Counted from the first letter of the stretch, positions 1 through 8,933 are shown. The stretch is DNA of 64,000 nt from Pseudomonas sp. TH10 (GCF_016651255.1 NZ_JAEKEG010000033.1:1-64000), one strand, 5' to 3'. The notes: generated from the sequence alone by a model not told the origin. Numbers and translations: made by a program.

Positions 1-143
1 ATGTCATTGCACAGGTCGACGCACTCGTCGCAGATAAAGACCGAGGGGCCGGCAATCAATTTGCGCACTTCATGCTGGCTTTTGCCACAGAAGGAGCAAT
101 AGAGCAGCTTGCCGTTGTCCTCGCCGTTGCGGGTGTCAGTCAT
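1..143 (-). CDS. clpX: ClpX, ATPase subunit of ClpXP protease (N-terminal fragment)
   Basis: Only the first 47 codons are in the window; the gene runs off the left edge. ClpX is the AAA+ unfoldase that selects substrates and feeds them to ClpP in the cytoplasm. The visible part is the family's N-terminal C4 zinc-binding domain, which recognises substrates and adaptors: Cys16-x2-Cys19 and Cys38-x2-Cys41 are present (CSFC and CDEC). The ATG at 143 is followed by the usual short polar leader before KLLYC. It lies downstream of clpP on the same strand, the standard Pseudomonas order tig-clpP-clpX. The ATPase domain is not visible, but the identification is secure from the zinc domain and context. 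Confidence 0.95.
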
Positions 144-191
144 TCGTTCGATCCAAATCCGATAGGCTTGCAACACAAGATGAAGGCTATT

Positions 192-211
192 GCGGGCTTT
201 TTCAAGCCCGC
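192..211 (-). promoter_or_regulatory. Hairpin between clpP and clpX
   Basis: Two 8-base arms, GCGGGCTT and AAGCCCGC, with a 4-base loop lie in the 112-base gap between the clpP stop and the clpX start. There is no clean U-tract, so I read it as an attenuator or mRNA-processing hairpin that could set different clpP and clpX levels, not as a full terminator. That role is inference. Confidence 0.45.
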
Positions 212-255
212 TGGCGAACAGACTCGCCGACCAAGCCTATTTTGAGCTGCTTATT

Positions 256-891
256 TTAAGCGGGGCGCTGGTTGATCACTTCATCGATCAAGCCGTATTC
301 CTTCGCAGCTTCGGCGCTCATGAAGTTGTCGCGATTGGTATCGCGCTCGATTTCTTCAAGTGTGTGCCCGCTGTGCTTGGCCATCAGCGTATTGAGACGC
401 TCGCGAATGAACAGGATTTCCTTGGCATGGATTTCGATGTCCGAAGCCTGGCCCTGGAAACCGCCCAGTGGCTGGTGAATCATCACACGCGAGTTCGGCA
501 GGCAGAAACGTTTGCCTGGAGCGCCTGCGGTCAGCAGGAACGCGCCCATGCTGCAGGCCTGGCCGATGCAAGTGGTCGATACGTTGGGTTTGATGAACTG
601 CATGGTGTCGTAGATCGACATGCCAGCCGTCACCGAACCGCCCGGGGAGTTGATATAGAGATGGATGTCCTTGTCCGGGTTTTCCGCTTCAAGGAACAGC
701 AGTTGCGCACAGATCAGGTTGGCCATGTAGTCCTCTACCGGACCAACCAGAAAGATCACTCGCTCCTTGAGCAGGCGCGAGTAGATGTCATAGGCGCGTT
801 CGCCACGAGCAGATTGCTCGACAACCATCGGGACCAGGCCGCCTGCGGCCTGGATATCAGAGTTCTGCTGAATATACGAATTACGGAACAT
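256..891 (-). CDS. clpP: ClpP, proteolytic subunit of Clp protease
   Basis: This is the 211-residue serine peptidase that forms the tetradecameric chamber of ClpXP/ClpAP and degrades unfolded proteins in the cytoplasm. The catalytic triad is visible: Ser114 in GQACSMGA, His139 in MIHQPLGG and Asp188 in NRDNF. The oligomerisation and substrate-binding segment [11 protein letters not shown] precedes the serine. Length fits the proteobacterial family, which carries a short self-cleaved propeptide. It sits between tig (upstream, 92-base gap containing a hairpin) and clpX (downstream), so the three are probably co-transcribed from a promoter ahead of tig. Nothing is missing or unusual. Confidence 0.98.
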   Translation of the reverse strand: MFRNSYIQQNSDIQAAGGLVPMVVEQSARGERAYDIYSRLLKERVIFLVGPVEDYMANLICAQLLFLEAENPDKDIHLYINSPGGSVTAGMSIYDTMQFIKPNVSTTCIGQACSMGAFLLTAGAPGKRFCLPNSRVMIHQPLGGFQGQASDIEIHAKEILFIRERLNTLMAKHSGHTLEEIERDTNRDNFMSAEAAKEYGLIDEVINQRPA

Positions 892-930
892 GCTCTGCAG
901 TCACTCCCAAATAGTTATGTCTTGAATACG

Positions 931-957
931 CATAAGCCAGCTCGAAGGCTGGCTTAT
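931..957 (-). promoter_or_regulatory. Hairpin between tig and clpP
   Basis: Two arms (CATAAGCCAG and CTGGCTTATG) flank a short loop in the tig-clpP gap. No U-tract follows, so it may be a partial attenuator or an mRNA end protector rather than a strong terminator. The role is inferred from position only. Confidence 0.45.
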
Positions 958-983
958 GTGTGTACTTCTTAACGCAAAAACAA

Positions 984-2294
984 TCAGTCGGCTTTTGGAG
1001 CTTCTACCGGCTTGACAGCTTCTTCGTAAGAGACCGACTTGTCGGTCACGCTAGCTTTCTGCAGAACAGTATCCACAACTTGTTCTTCCAGCACAACCGA
1101 ACGAACTTCGTTCAGTTGCTGCTCGTTCTTGTAGTACCACGACACAACCTGCTCAGGCTCCTGGTAAGCCGAAGCCATTTCCTGAATCATTTCGCGAACG
1201 CGAGCTTCGTCAGGCTTCAGGTCGAACTGCTTGACCACTTCAGCCACGATCAGACCCAGCACAACGCGGCGCTTGGCTTGCTCTTCGAACAGCTCGGCCG
1301 GCAGTTGGTCAGGCTTGATGTTGCCGCCGAACTGCTGAACAGCCTGCACGCGCAGACGGTCAACTTCGTTGGACAGCAGAGCCTTAGGCACTTCGATCGG
1401 GTTGGTGGCCAGCAGACCGTCCATTACCTGATTTTTGACCTTGGATTTGATCGCCTGACGCAGTTCACGCTCCATGTTCTTGCGAACTTCGGTGCGGAAA
1501 CCGTCGATGCCGCTTTCCTTGATGCCGAATTGAGCGAAGAACTCTTCGTTCAGCTCAGGCAGCTTAGGCTCGGATACAGTGTTGACGGTCACGGTGAACT
1601 CGGCGGTTTTGCCAGCCAGGTCCAGGTTCTGATAGTCCTCTGGGAAGGTCAGGTTCAGAACGCGTTCTTCGCCAGCCTTGGCGCCGACCAGGCCTTCTTC
1701 AAAGCCAGGGATCATGCGGCCGGAACCCAGCACCAGCTGAGTACCCTTGGCGGAACCGCCAGCGAACACTTCGCCATCAACCTTGCCAACGAAATCGATG
1801 TTCAGTTGGTCTTCGTTCTGAGCGGCGCGATCGGTCACTTCAAAACGGGTGTTCTGCTTGCGCAGGATGTCGAGCATTTTGTCCAGGTCAGCGTCAGCCA
1901 CGTCAGCGCTCAGGCGCTCAACGGTGATGCCTTCGAAACCGGCAACGGTGAACTCAGGGAACACTTCGAATACAGCAACGTATTCCAGGTCTTTGCCAGC
2001 TTCGAGCGACTTAGGCTCGATCGAAGGCGAACCCGCCGGGTTCAGCTTCTGCTCAACCACAGCTTCGTAGAAGGAGGACTGGATCACGTCGCCTACAGCT
2101 TCCTGACGAGCGTCAGCACCGAAACGGCGCTTGATTTCGCTCATTGGCACTTTGCCTGGACGGAAGCCAGCAATCTTGGCCTTTTGGGCAGTCTGCTGCA
2201 GACGCTTGTTGACCTGGCTCTCAATGCGCTCAGCCGGCACGGTGACGCTCATGCGGCGCTCAAGAGCAGTAGTATTTTCAACAGAAACTTGCAT
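984..2294 (-). CDS. tig: Trigger factor, ribosome-associated chaperone and peptidyl-prolyl isomerase
   Basis: This 436-residue chaperone binds the ribosome exit tunnel and shields nascent chains. The N-terminal domain carries the ribosome-docking signature GFRPGK at residues 43-48. The central FKBP-type domain follows (around residues 150-245, with TFPEDYQ and GKTAEFTV), then the long helical C-terminal substrate-cradle domain. I chose the ATG at 2294 (MQVSVENTT), the conserved family start; the longer upstream extension of the open frame does not look like trigger factor. It is the first gene of the tig-clpP-clpX cluster. Length and motifs are normal. Confidence 0.98.
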   Translation of the reverse strand: MQVSVENTTALERRMSVTVPAERIESQVNKRLQQTAQKAKIAGFRPGKVPMSEIKRRFGADARQEAVGDVIQSSFYEAVVEQKLNPAGSPSIEPKSLEAGKDLEYVAVFEVFPEFTVAGFEGITVERLSADVADADLDKMLDILRKQNTRFEVTDRAAQNEDQLNIDFVGKVDGEVFAGGSAKGTQLVLGSGRMIPGFEEGLVGAKAGEERVLNLTFPEDYQNLDLAGKTAEFTVTVNTVSEPKLPELNEEFFAQFGIKESGIDGFRTEVRKNMERELRQAIKSKVKNQVMDGLLATNPIEVPKALLSNEVDRLRVQAVQQFGGNIKPDQLPAELFEEQAKRRVVLGLIVAEVVKQFDLKPDEARVREMIQEMASAYQEPEQVVSWYYKNEQQLNEVRSVVLEEQVVDTVLQKASVTDKSVSYEEAVKPVEAPKAD

Positions 2295-2650
2295 GGATAT
2301 TCCTCGTTGCACAGACGTTAGCCGGCCGTTTCCGACCCCAGAATCAAGGGCATGCATTCTAGTGGGTCAAACTCAAGAAGTCACCCTACTGAAAACGGGT
2401 AAAAAAACAGCAGGCAATTTATAGGGACCGATGCACGATTGCAGCGCGCCCCACAGGCGAATACAACCAATCACGCCAGGGCTCTGCGCCAACCTCTTCT
2501 ATATATAGAAGGGACTGCCAATCACTCCCTGACGGCCGGACCTGCAAGCAAGCCCGGCGGGCAGCACGGCATCATCGAGCAACATAAATACGACGAAGCG
2601 CCCTGCCCCTGCGACCTAAAGACGGCGACGCCGACTTTTGAAACCCCTAA
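2295..2650. other. Intergenic region upstream of tig, no gene seen
   Basis: This gap of about 350 bases lies between the tig start and the tRNA terminator. It should hold the tig-clpPX promoter. I see no convincing protein-coding frame. It contains an exact 16-base palindrome at 2496-2511 (CTTCTATATATAGAAG), unusually AT-rich for the region. Confidence 0.6.
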
Positions 2651-2688
2651 AACAAAAAAGGCGCCAGACTGTTAAATCTGGCGCCTTT
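2651..2688 (-). terminator. Rho-independent terminator of the tRNA unit
   Basis: On the minus strand a GGCGCCAGA / TCTGGCGCC stem with a short AT-rich loop is followed directly by a run of six T. It starts a few bases after the 3' end of tRNA-His and so ends the tRNA-Arg/tRNA-His transcript. Confidence 0.92.
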
Positions 2689-2695
2689 CGAAATA

Positions 2696-2772
2696 TGGGG
2701 TGGACGATGGGGATCGAACCCACGACAACGGGAGTCACAATCCCGTGCTCTACCAACTGAGCTACGCCCACC
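2696..2772 (-). tRNA. tRNA-His (GTG anticodon)
   Basis: The minus strand folds as a full cloverleaf. The acceptor stem GTGGGCG pairs with CGTCCAC through one G-T wobble. The D-arm is standard (TAGCTCAGTTGGTAGAGC), the anticodon loop TTGTGAC reads GTG, and the T-arm carries GGTTCGATCCC. An extra G at 2772, opposite a C discriminator, is the G-1 identity element of histidine tRNA and is encoded in the genome. The 3' CCA is encoded too. It follows tRNA-Arg by 31 bases in the same transcript. Confidence 0.97.
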
Positions 2773-2803
2773 ATATCGCGTTACTTGTGCCAAAGCTGCC
2801 TAA

Positions 2804-2880
2804 TGGCGCACCCGGCAGGACTCGAACCTGCGACCATCCGCTTAGAAGGCGGATGCTCTATCCAGCTGAGCTACGGGCGC
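2804..2880 (-). tRNA. tRNA-Arg (TCT anticodon)
   Basis: A complete cloverleaf on the minus strand. The acceptor GCGCCCG pairs with CGGGTGC, the D-arm contains CTCAGCTGGATAGAGC, the anticodon loop CTTCTAA gives TCT (reads AGA/AGG), and the T-arm carries GGTTCGAGTCC. Discriminator G and an encoded CCA follow. It is the first tRNA of the two-gene unit. AGA/AGG are rare codons in a genome like this. Confidence 0.97.
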
Positions 2881-2997
2881 CTTATTAATCTGTACTCTTA
2901 AAGGACTACAAACTAAGTGCTTCCAGCCTTCGCAGAATCGTAATCCTGCTTGACCTTCTTAACCAGTGCTAGGCTGTGCCCGACAAGTGCGACGAAT

Positions 2998-3024
2998 AGT
3001 ATAGAGGGCTCCCAAGGTCGTCAA
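2998..3024 (-). promoter_or_regulatory. Probable sigma-70 promoter of the tRNA-Arg/tRNA-His unit
   Basis: On the minus strand TTGACG (3024-3019) and TATACT (3003-2998) lie 15 bases apart, about 120 bases ahead of tRNA-Arg. A GC-containing discriminator follows, as is usual for stable-RNA promoters. The 15-base spacing is short; shifting the -35 by one base to TTTGAC gives 16. Confidence 0.55.
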
Positions 3025-3154
3025 ATCTTTTTTGAAAAAAATTCATTTAATTAAAGGGGTTAGAGGAATTTGCAGACCAAGCGCCTTTGCCCTCACCGCA
3101 TGACATGCGAGAATGCGTTCTCTTTTTTCCCCTCTCGATGGTTAATCACGCGCA

Positions 3155-4009
3155 ATGACTGCACAACTAATCGACGGCAAATCGATCGCCGCCAGCCTGC
3201 GCCAGCAGATCGCCAAACGCGTCACCGAGCGTCGCCAGCAAGGCCTGCGCACTCCCGGTCTTGCGGTGATCCTGATCGGCAGCGATCCTGCCTCTCAGGT
3301 TTATGTCTCGCACAAGCGTAAAGACTGTGAAGAGGTCGGCTTCCTGTCCCAAGCTTATGACCTGCCTTCAGAAACCACCCAGGAAGCACTCACCCAGCTG
3401 ATCGATCGCCTCAACGACGACCCGGCAATCGACGGCGTCCTGCTTCAACTGCCCCTGCCGGAACACCTGGACGCTTCCAAGCTGCTGGAACGCATTCGCC
3501 CGGACAAGGACGTTGACGGATTTCACCCTTACAACGTCGGCCGCCTTGCCCAGCGCATCCCGCTGCTGCGCCCGTGCACACCCAAGGGCATCATGACCTT
3601 GCTGGAAAGCACCGGCGTCGACCTTTATGGACTGGACGCAGTGGTCGTCGGCGCCTCCAACATCGTTGGTCGTCCGATGGCGATGGAACTGCTGCTGGCC
3701 GGTTGCACCGTGACCGTAACCCACCGCTTCACCAAGGATCTCGCCGGCCATGTTGGCCGTGCCGACCTGGTGGTCGTGGCTGCCGGCAAGCCGGGCCTGG
3801 TCAAGGGCGAATGGATCAAGGAAGGCGCAATCGTCATCGACGTCGGCATCAACCGTCAGGACGACGGCAAACTGGTTGGTGACGTTGTCTACGAAACCGC
3901 CCTGCCCCGCGCTGGCTGGATTACGCCAGTGCCCGGCGGTGTTGGTCCGATGACCCGCGCCTGCCTGCTGGAAAACACCCTCTACGCGGCAGAAACCCTG
4001 CACGTCTGA
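3155..4009 (+). CDS. folD: FolD, methylenetetrahydrofolate dehydrogenase/cyclohydrolase
   Basis: This 284-residue bifunctional cytosolic enzyme interconverts 5,10-methylene-, methenyl- and 10-formyl-tetrahydrofolate in one-carbon metabolism. The catalytic tyrosine-lysine motif YVSHK is at residues 50-54, followed by [15 protein letters not shown], the NADP-binding GASNIVGRP and the C-terminal [10 protein letters not shown]. All are intact and length is standard. It is a single-gene unit: the tRNA unit lies divergently upstream and a strong terminator follows 33 bases after the stop. The ATG at 3155 fits the family start (MTAQLIDGK). Confidence 0.98.
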   Translation: MTAQLIDGKSIAASLRQQIAKRVTERRQQGLRTPGLAVILIGSDPASQVYVSHKRKDCEEVGFLSQAYDLPSETTQEALTQLIDRLNDDPAIDGVLLQLPLPEHLDASKLLERIRPDKDVDGFHPYNVGRLAQRIPLLRPCTPKGIMTLLESTGVDLYGLDAVVVGASNIVGRPMAMELLLAGCTVTVTHRFTKDLAGHVGRADLVVVAAGKPGLVKGEWIKEGAIVIDVGINRQDDGKLVGDVVYETALPRAGWITPVPGGVGPMTRACLLENTLYAAETLHV

Positions 4010-4042
4010 TGGCATTGTGTGCCTTGCACGCTGAGCCAACAA

Positions 4043-4067
4043 ACCCCGCCAATGGCGGGGTTTTTTG
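4043..4067 (+). terminator. Rho-independent terminator after folD
   Basis: CCCCGCC-AATG-GGCGGGG is followed by six T immediately after folD. It is a classical intrinsic terminator on the plus strand. Confidence 0.92.
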
Positions 4068-4247
4068 TATTCGCCGAACCCAACCTACCATTCGCCGGAA
4101 ACCCGCTGTTTTGTACGTCTTTTCAAGGACTTTGACCTGTTATTTGATCAACCATCGACAGTTCTTCAGCCATACTCCTAAAATGCGCCGCTTTTAAGAA
4201 ATAACCCGTTACAAAACGGCTTATCCACCTCTTATGAGTCTGCCAGC

Positions 4248-5186
4248 GTGAAAATTCGTCTTTCGATTCTGAGCCTGTTTTTTGCATTTGCAGGGACATT
4301 CATCACGCCATCGGTCAACGCCGCCGAAACCACCTCGGCGCCTCGGGATGCCACACAACTGAAGATCGCCTCCGGCAGCGCGTTGCTGATGGACATGCAG
4401 ACCAACAAAGTCATCTACTCCAGCAACCCTGACGTGATCGTACCGATCGCTTCCGTCAGCAAGCTGATGACAGGCTTGGTAGTGGTTGAAGCCCGACAGA
4501 ACATGGATGAATGGATCGATGTCGATATCAGCCACACCCCGGAAATGAAGGGTGTGTTCTCTCGAGTCAAACTGAAAAGTGAACTGCCGCGCCGCGAGAT
4601 GCTGCTGATTGCTCTGATGTCCTCGGAAAACCGTGCCGCCGCCAGCCTCGCGCATCACTATCCGGGCGGTTATGCCGCCTTCATCGCGGCAATGAACGCC
4701 AAGGCCAAGGCGCTCGGCATGACCAACACGCACTACGTCGAACCCACCGGTCTGTCGGAGCGCAACGTTTCCACCGCCCGCGACCTGAGCAAACTGCTGG
4801 TGGCCGCGAACAAATATCCAATCCTCAGCGAACTCACCACCACCAAGGAAAAGACCGTGTCTTTCCGTAAACCCAGTTACACCCTGGGTTTTCGCAATAC
4901 CGATCACTTGGTCAATAAAGCCGACTGGGACATCAAGATCACCAAAACCGGCTTCACCAATCCCGCCGGACATTGCCTGGTACTGGTGACCCGAATGGGC
5001 AACCGCCCTGTTGCGCTGGTAATACTTGATGCGTTCGGCAAATACACCCATTTTGCCGACGCCAGCCGTATCCGCAGCTGGATGGAAACCGGCAAGAGCG
5101 CCAGCGTTCCAGCGGTAGCTCAGCAATATAAAGCGGAGAAAAACCTCAAGTCGCGCCAGAGCGGCGTGGTTGAAGCCTCGAAGTAA
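4248..5186 (+). CDS. pbpG: PBP7-type D-alanyl-D-alanine endopeptidase
   Basis: This 312-residue periplasmic penicillin-binding protein of the S11 family cleaves D-Ala-mDAP cross-links during peptidoglycan remodelling. A hydrophobic signal peptide (residues 1-25) ends at SVNAAE. The active-site motifs are all present: S69-V-S-K72 (nucleophile Ser69), S126-E-N128 and K233-T-G235. The start is a GTG at 4248; the nearby ATG at 4234 runs into a stop after five codons. A terminator follows directly. Length matches PbpG rather than the longer DacA-type carboxypeptidases, which have an extra C-terminal domain. Confidence 0.94.
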   Translation: MKIRLSILSLFFAFAGTFITPSVNAAETTSAPRDATQLKIASGSALLMDMQTNKVIYSSNPDVIVPIASVSKLMTGLVVVEARQNMDEWIDVDISHTPEMKGVFSRVKLKSELPRREMLLIALMSSENRAAASLAHHYPGGYAAFIAAMNAKAKALGMTNTHYVEPTGLSERNVSTARDLSKLLVAANKYPILSELTTTKEKTVSFRKPSYTLGFRNTDHLVNKADWDIKITKTGFTNPAGHCLVLVTRMGNRPVALVILDAFGKYTHFADASRIRSWMETGKSASVPAVAQQYKAEKNLKSRQSGVVEASK

Positions 5187-5196
5187 ACGCAGCCGC

Positions 5197-5225
5197 AAAA
5201 AAGCCCCGATCGTCCGGGGCTTTTA
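5197..5225. terminator. Bidirectional terminator between pbpG and the small acidic gene
   Basis: AAAAAAGCCCCGATCGTCCG-type stem: A-tract, AGCCCC, short loop, GGGGCT, then four T. It can serve pbpG on the plus strand and the converging small gene on the minus strand. Confidence 0.85.
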
Positions 5226-5235
5226 CTGCCTGCCA

Positions 5236-5442
5236 TCAGTCGTTCGGCAGCGGCATCTGGTCATCATCCGGAATGCCATCTCCCGCACTTGGATCCCTGT
5301 GGTGCTCGGCCGGCGTCACCAGCGGACGCGCCATTGGATCGCGCAGTGGACTGTCCGGATCGAGGACGGGGTCTATATCGTCCTCAGGCGTAGTCGGGAC
5401 ACTGTCCGGACGCTTGTCATTGAAACTCGAATCGGTAGACAT
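5236..5442 (-). CDS. Small Pro/Asp-rich acidic protein, function unknown
   Basis: The 68-residue product is dominated by Asp, Pro and Ser (for example EDDIDP and DPDSPLRDP) with no hydrophobic core, signal peptide or known motif, so it is probably disordered. I chose the ATG at 5442 because a GAGG ribosome-binding site lies 5 bases upstream; a GTG two codons earlier is also open. It is followed on the same strand, further upstream, by a second protein of similar size and composition (5460-5666), and the two may form a unit with only 17 bases between them. I do not recognise a function. Confidence 0.65.
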   Translation of the reverse strand: MSTDSSFNDKRPDSVPTTPEDDIDPVLDPDSPLRDPMARPLVTPAEHHRDPSAGDGIPDDDQMPLPND

Positions 5443-5459
5443 ACGCACCTCACAGAAAA

Positions 5460-5666
5460 TCAGGGTTTGAGGTCACTTAGCGGGTCGTAAGGCTTGGCCG
5501 GTGCCTTCTCGTTCTTGTTCGGATCCTTGTCCAGTGGCGCGATGGCGGGCCCGACGGGATCGACTTGCGGGTCTGCAGCGTCAGGCGAATCAGGATCAAA
5601 ACCCAGGTCATCACCGGACGAATGCTCCGATGAATGCGGGCCGGCGGGAGTATTTGAATGTGCCAT
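5460..5666 (-). CDS. Small Pro/Asp-rich protein, function unknown
   Basis: This 68-residue protein is rich in Pro, Asp and Ala (DPDSPDAADP, PLDKDPNKNEK) and is likely disordered and soluble. A strong AAGGAGG site lies 6 bases before the ATG at 5666, which supports real translation. It may belong to one of the Pseudomonas-specific DUF families of such proteins, but I cannot confirm which. It lies just upstream of the similar 68-residue gene and downstream of a lipoprotein gene on the same strand. Confidence 0.68.
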   Translation of the reverse strand: MAHSNTPAGPHSSEHSSGDDLGFDPDSPDAADPQVDPVGPAIAPLDKDPNKNEKAPAKPYDPLSDLKP

Positions 5667-5755
5667 GGGCGCCTCCTTGGTCTGGCCCGGAAAACCCGGG
5701 CCTTGTACTTCAGAGGCTTGCGACGCGCGACGGTGCCCGGCAGATGACGAACGGA

Positions 5756-6430
5756 CTACTGAGAGCCCAGCGCCCTCTTCGCCCGCGCGGCAGCTTGCTC
5801 CTGACCGGCCTGGGCCAGATCGTTCGCGGCCTTCAGCCAGCGTTGCTGATCAACATCGGCAGGGATCTGCTCCGGCTTCTGAAGCAGTACCGCCCAGCCG
5901 CCGCCGTCCTTGAACGCCGACTCGAATGAACTGAAGCTCATCAGGGTCCGGCGATCCATCCCGGCGCGCAACAGAACGGTCTGCTTCTGGGTGTTGTAGC
6001 CGGACAGAATGGCGTAGCGCGGCCCAGCCCAGAACGCCGAGCCTTCGTTGAACCGCACCATCACCGGATAACCGGCGGCCACCTGGGTGAGCAATGCTGG
6101 CAGATCGTCGTCCAGGGGGTAGACCACCAGGCCATATTCCCGGGCAAGGTTGACCATGTTCTGCTGCAGCTGAGCCTCGGCTGCCGGCAGACGCAGCGGC
6201 TTGTCGAGCAAACCGGGCGTGATCGCGATGCCCTGTTGCGACAGCAGGCTGGCCAGCACCTGCGGACCGCTTTGATGGGTCTGCCCGCGATAGAAGGTGC
6301 CACTGAGCTCGACCCGTTCCGGCAGCCGTTTGATTTGCGGCGAGACGCTGCCGGCGCAGCCAGTCAGGCTCGCAAGGCTCCAGGCGAACAGCGCTGCAGC
6401 CATAATTCGAGGAAATACCCGTACCATCAT
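5756..6430 (-). CDS. Lipoprotein with degenerate C39-peptidase-like fold
   Basis: This 224-residue protein starts with a lipoprotein signal peptide ending in SLTGC (Cys25 lipidated), so it is probably membrane-anchored in the envelope. The body resembles the papain-like C39 fold: a helix beginning QSGPQVLASLL, where active members read QCGPxALxxxL; then a PVMVRF strand and a GPRYAILSGYN strand, where active members carry a catalytic His (HYAVLxGY). Here the cysteine position is Ser54 and the histidine position is Arg138. If the alignment is right, it cannot be a thiol protease and would act as a binding or scaffold protein. The C-terminal helix resembles a TPR end. Family assignment is by eye. 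Confidence 0.62.
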   Translation of the reverse strand: MMVRVFPRIMAAALFAWSLASLTGCAGSVSPQIKRLPERVELSGTFYRGQTHQSGPQVLASLLSQQGIAITPGLLDKPLRLPAAEAQLQQNMVNLAREYGLVVYPLDDDLPALLTQVAAGYPVMVRFNEGSAFWAGPRYAILSGYNTQKQTVLLRAGMDRRTLMSFSSFESAFKDGGGWAVLLQKPEQIPADVDQQRWLKAANDLAQAGQEQAAARAKRALGSQ

Positions 6431-6648
6431 CTCTCTTGTTCAAATGCCGGCAATCGATCGACCGGCCAGGTCGTCGATCATAGGGCGACAGGCAGCCAGG
6501 GTATAGCCTCAAGTGCCAGTAGCGGCGCTTCGATAGAGCGAACTGGTTGGTGACAGGCGACCTTTGGTCAATAGCCTGCAACATGGCAACGGCTAGACTG
6601 TCATTTAGCAAGAGTGGTTGCCCGCAGCAGGGCAAAGAGGAGGCACTG

Positions 6649-6804
6649 ATGAGCCTGACCATGACTATCGTAATGCTGATTGCCGGATGGCTGGCCGTGG
6701 CCACCGCCATGCTGTGGGGCGTGCTGCGCATTTCCCGCCGCCACCATCACCCGGTGCAACCTGCACCCCTGGCGCAGCCCCGCAAAACCGTATCTGCGCA
6801 CTGA
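6649..6804 (+). CDS. Small single-pass membrane protein
   Basis: This 51-residue protein has one strong membrane segment (residues 3-25, TMTIVMLIAGWLAV), then a basic and His-rich cytoplasmic tail (RISRRHHHPVQP). The start at 6649 is fixed by an AAAGAGGAGG ribosome-binding site 5 bases upstream; the longer upstream frame has no such signal. A strong bidirectional hairpin follows. I recognise no function. Small proteins of this kind often bind and regulate larger membrane complexes, but that is only a general expectation. Confidence 0.6.
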   Translation: MSLTMTIVMLIAGWLAVATAMLWGVLRISRRHHHPVQPAPLAQPRKTVSAH

Positions 6805-6825
6805 CTGGCCAGGGTTAAACAAACA

Positions 6826-6858
6826 AAAACGGCCGCCTGGTGACCAGGCGGCCGTTGC
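6826..6858. terminator. Bidirectional hairpin between the small membrane protein and terC
   Basis: A perfect CGGCCGCCTGGT / ACCAGGCGGCCG stem with A-rich flank on one side and T-containing flank on the other separates two convergent genes. Confidence 0.75.
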
Positions 6859-6872
6859 GTTTTCAGTCAGCG

Positions 6873-7622
6873 TCAAGCTTCAGCAGTCGCACGCTTCTGC
6901 CTGGCACGACGCGACAGCATGTTCAGCACCTCGATACCGGCCGAGAACGCCATGGCCGCATATACATAGCCTTTCGGCACGTGGGCACCAAAGCCCTCGG
7001 CGATCAGCGTCATGCCGATCATGATCAGGAAGCCCAGTGCCAGCATCACTACCGTCGGGTTGTCGTTGATGAACTTGGCCAGCGGCTCAGCGGCAAACAG
7101 CATCACCAATACCGACACCACGACTGCAATCACCATGATCGGCAAGTGTTCGGTCATGCCGACAGCGGTGATGATGCTGTCGATCGAGAACACCATGTCG
7201 AGCAACAGGATCTGACCGATAGCGGCGGCGAAGCCCAGGGTCACGGTCGACGTCGCGGTCTTCGGATCATCCGGCGACGGATCCATGCTGTGGTGGATCT
7301 CGGTCGTGGCTTTCCAGACCAGGAACAGACCACCGGCGATCAGAATCATGTCCTTCCACGAGAAAGCCTGCCCCAGGATCTCGATCACCGGCGCGGTCAA
7401 CTGCACGATGAAGGCAATGGTGCTCAACAGCGCCAGACGCAGGATCAGCGCCATGCCGATACCGATGCGACGGGCCTTCTGCCGATGCTGCTCAGGCAGT
7501 TTGTTGGTCAGGATCGAGATAAAGATCAGGTTGTCGATGCCGAGCACGATTTCCATCACCACCAATGTGGCCAATGCAACCCAGGCAGCAGGGCTGGCGG
7601 CGAGTTCTAACAGATATTCCAT
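6873..7622 (-). CDS. TerC family integral membrane protein
   Basis: The 249-residue polytopic inner-membrane protein belongs to the TerC/Alx family. Members export metal ions such as manganese or support metalation of secreted proteins; some are linked to tellurite resistance. The signature acidic membrane motifs are present: [11 protein letters not shown] near the N-terminus and DMVFSIDSI in the middle, with about seven membrane segments. The C-terminal tail is basic. Length matches short stand-alone TerC proteins without a CBS or CorC tail. A small lipoprotein gene lies just upstream on the same strand. Which ion it moves cannot be told from sequence. Confidence 0.88.
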   Translation of the reverse strand: MEYLLELAASPAAWVALATLVVMEIVLGIDNLIFISILTNKLPEQHRQKARRIGIGMALILRLALLSTIAFIVQLTAPVIEILGQAFSWKDMILIAGGLFLVWKATTEIHHSMDPSPDDPKTATSTVTLGFAAAIGQILLLDMVFSIDSIITAVGMTEHLPIMVIAVVVSVLVMLFAAEPLAKFINDNPTVVMLALGFLIMIGMTLIAEGFGAHVPKGYVYAAMAFSAGIEVLNMLSRRARQKRATAEA

Positions 7623-7651
7623 GGGTCAGTCCTGACTCTGTGTAAGACGAT

Positions 7652-7897
7652 TTAGATGGTTTTGGAGGAAGATTCGGATTGTTCCGCGTCTTTTTCCGGC
7701 GTTTGTTTTTTCTCGATCAACCCGCCGGTGGCGTCGCTGAGCGCCTGCTCGGCAGCTTTGTGGGTATCGTCGATGGCTTGCTTGGCGCTTTCCGCCGCCT
7801 TGCCCATCAACTGCTGGGCGCTTTTTTCAGCCTGATCGCAACCTGTCAGAACCAGTAAAGACGTAATCAGCAATAGTGCCGTGGTTTTAAGTTTCAT
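7652..7897 (-). CDS. Small Ala-rich lipoprotein
   Basis: An 81-residue protein with a lipoprotein signal ending in LVLTGC (Cys20). The mature part is one long amphipathic Ala/Lys/Glu helix (AAESAKQAIDDTHKAAEQAL) with a charged, Ser-rich tail, suggesting a coiled coil at the membrane surface. It lies 29 bases upstream of terC on the same strand and could be co-transcribed with it. No function is recognised. Confidence 0.72.
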   Translation of the reverse strand: MKLKTTALLLITSLLVLTGCDQAEKSAQQLMGKAAESAKQAIDDTHKAAEQALSDATGGLIEKKQTPEKDAEQSESSSKTI

Positions 7898-8030
7898 GAT
7901 GCTTCCTTGATAGAACAGACAGGGTCAGCAGACCGGCCGTCGATGGCTGGGCATTCTAGGCAAGCAAACACTTCAGGAAAATTCGTATTTTTAGCGGCTA
8001 TACTTCGATTTTTACGAACTGTTGATCAAC

Positions 8031-8929
8031 ATGCTCAATTATCGCCAGCTTCACTATTTCTGGGTCGTGGCCAAAACCGGCAGCATTGTGCGCGCCTGCG
8101 AACAGCTCAACCTGACGCCGCAGACCATCAGCGGGCAGATCTCGCTGCTGGAACAAACCTATGGGATCGAACTGTTCCAGCGCGTCGGCCGGCAGCTGGA
8201 GCTGACCGAAGCCGGGCGCCAGACCCTGCCATTCGTCGAGCAAATGTTCCAGCTGGGGGCGAACTGGAGCTGATGCTGCGCGCCCAGCCCAACGAACAGC
8301 AGATCCTGTTTCGCGTCGGTGTTGCCGATGTGGTGCCCAAGTCCATCGTCTATCGCCTGATCGCGCCGACCATGGAACTGAACGAGCCGCTGCGCATTAC
8401 CTGCCGCGAGGACAAACTTGAACGGTTACTGGCGGATCTGGCGATCCAGCGCCTGGACCTGGTGATCTCCGACAGCCCCATGCCTTCGCACCTCGACATC
8501 AAGGGCTACAGCCAGAAACTCGGGGAGTGCGGCATCAGTTTCTTCGCCACTGCGCAATTGGCGGCGCTATACGGCCAGGATTTTCCCCGCAGCCTTCACG
8601 GTGCCCCGCTACTGATTCCCGGGCCGGAAACCGTGGTGCGCAGTCGCTTGCAGCGCTGGTTCGCCGAGCAGCAGATACAGCCAAGAATTGTCGGCGAGTT
8701 CGATGACAGCGCGCTGATGCAGGCCTTCGGGCAATCCGGCAGCGGGATTTTCATCGGCCCCAGCGTGATCGCCGATGAAGTCAGACGCCAATATGGCGTG
8801 GAGGTGATCGGCCAGACGGACGCGGTCACCGAGTCGTTCTACGCCATCTCGGTGGAGCGCAAGGTCAAGCACCCCGGTATCGTTGCGATTACCGAAGGCG
8901 CCCGACGCGAGCTGTTTCCCGGGGTTTAA
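8031..8929 (+). pseudogene. nhaR: NhaR-like LysR transcriptional regulator, frameshifted
   Basis: Two overlapping frames together make a 299-residue LysR-type regulator most like NhaR, the sodium-responsive activator of the NhaA antiporter. The first frame holds the helix-turn-helix (NYRQLHYFWVVAKTGS, LTPQTISGQISLLE). The second holds the effector domain (VGVADVVPKSIV, LVISDSP, GEFDDSALMQAFG). One base is missing near 8255-8261, in a G5 run: adding a G gives a continuous FQLGAELELML. Because both halves are otherwise perfectly conserved I suspect a sequence error. It converges on the MFS gene with only 4 bases between stops. No nhaA lies beside it. Confidence 0.82.
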
Positions 8930-8933
8930 CCCC

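Noticed and set aside
960-2321. Plus-strand frame opposite tig
   Set aside because: Shadow of the trigger factor gene; no coding features.
2700-2888. Plus-strand frame over the two tRNA genes
   Set aside because: tRNA complement sequences read as protein; the minus strand folds as two perfect tRNAs.
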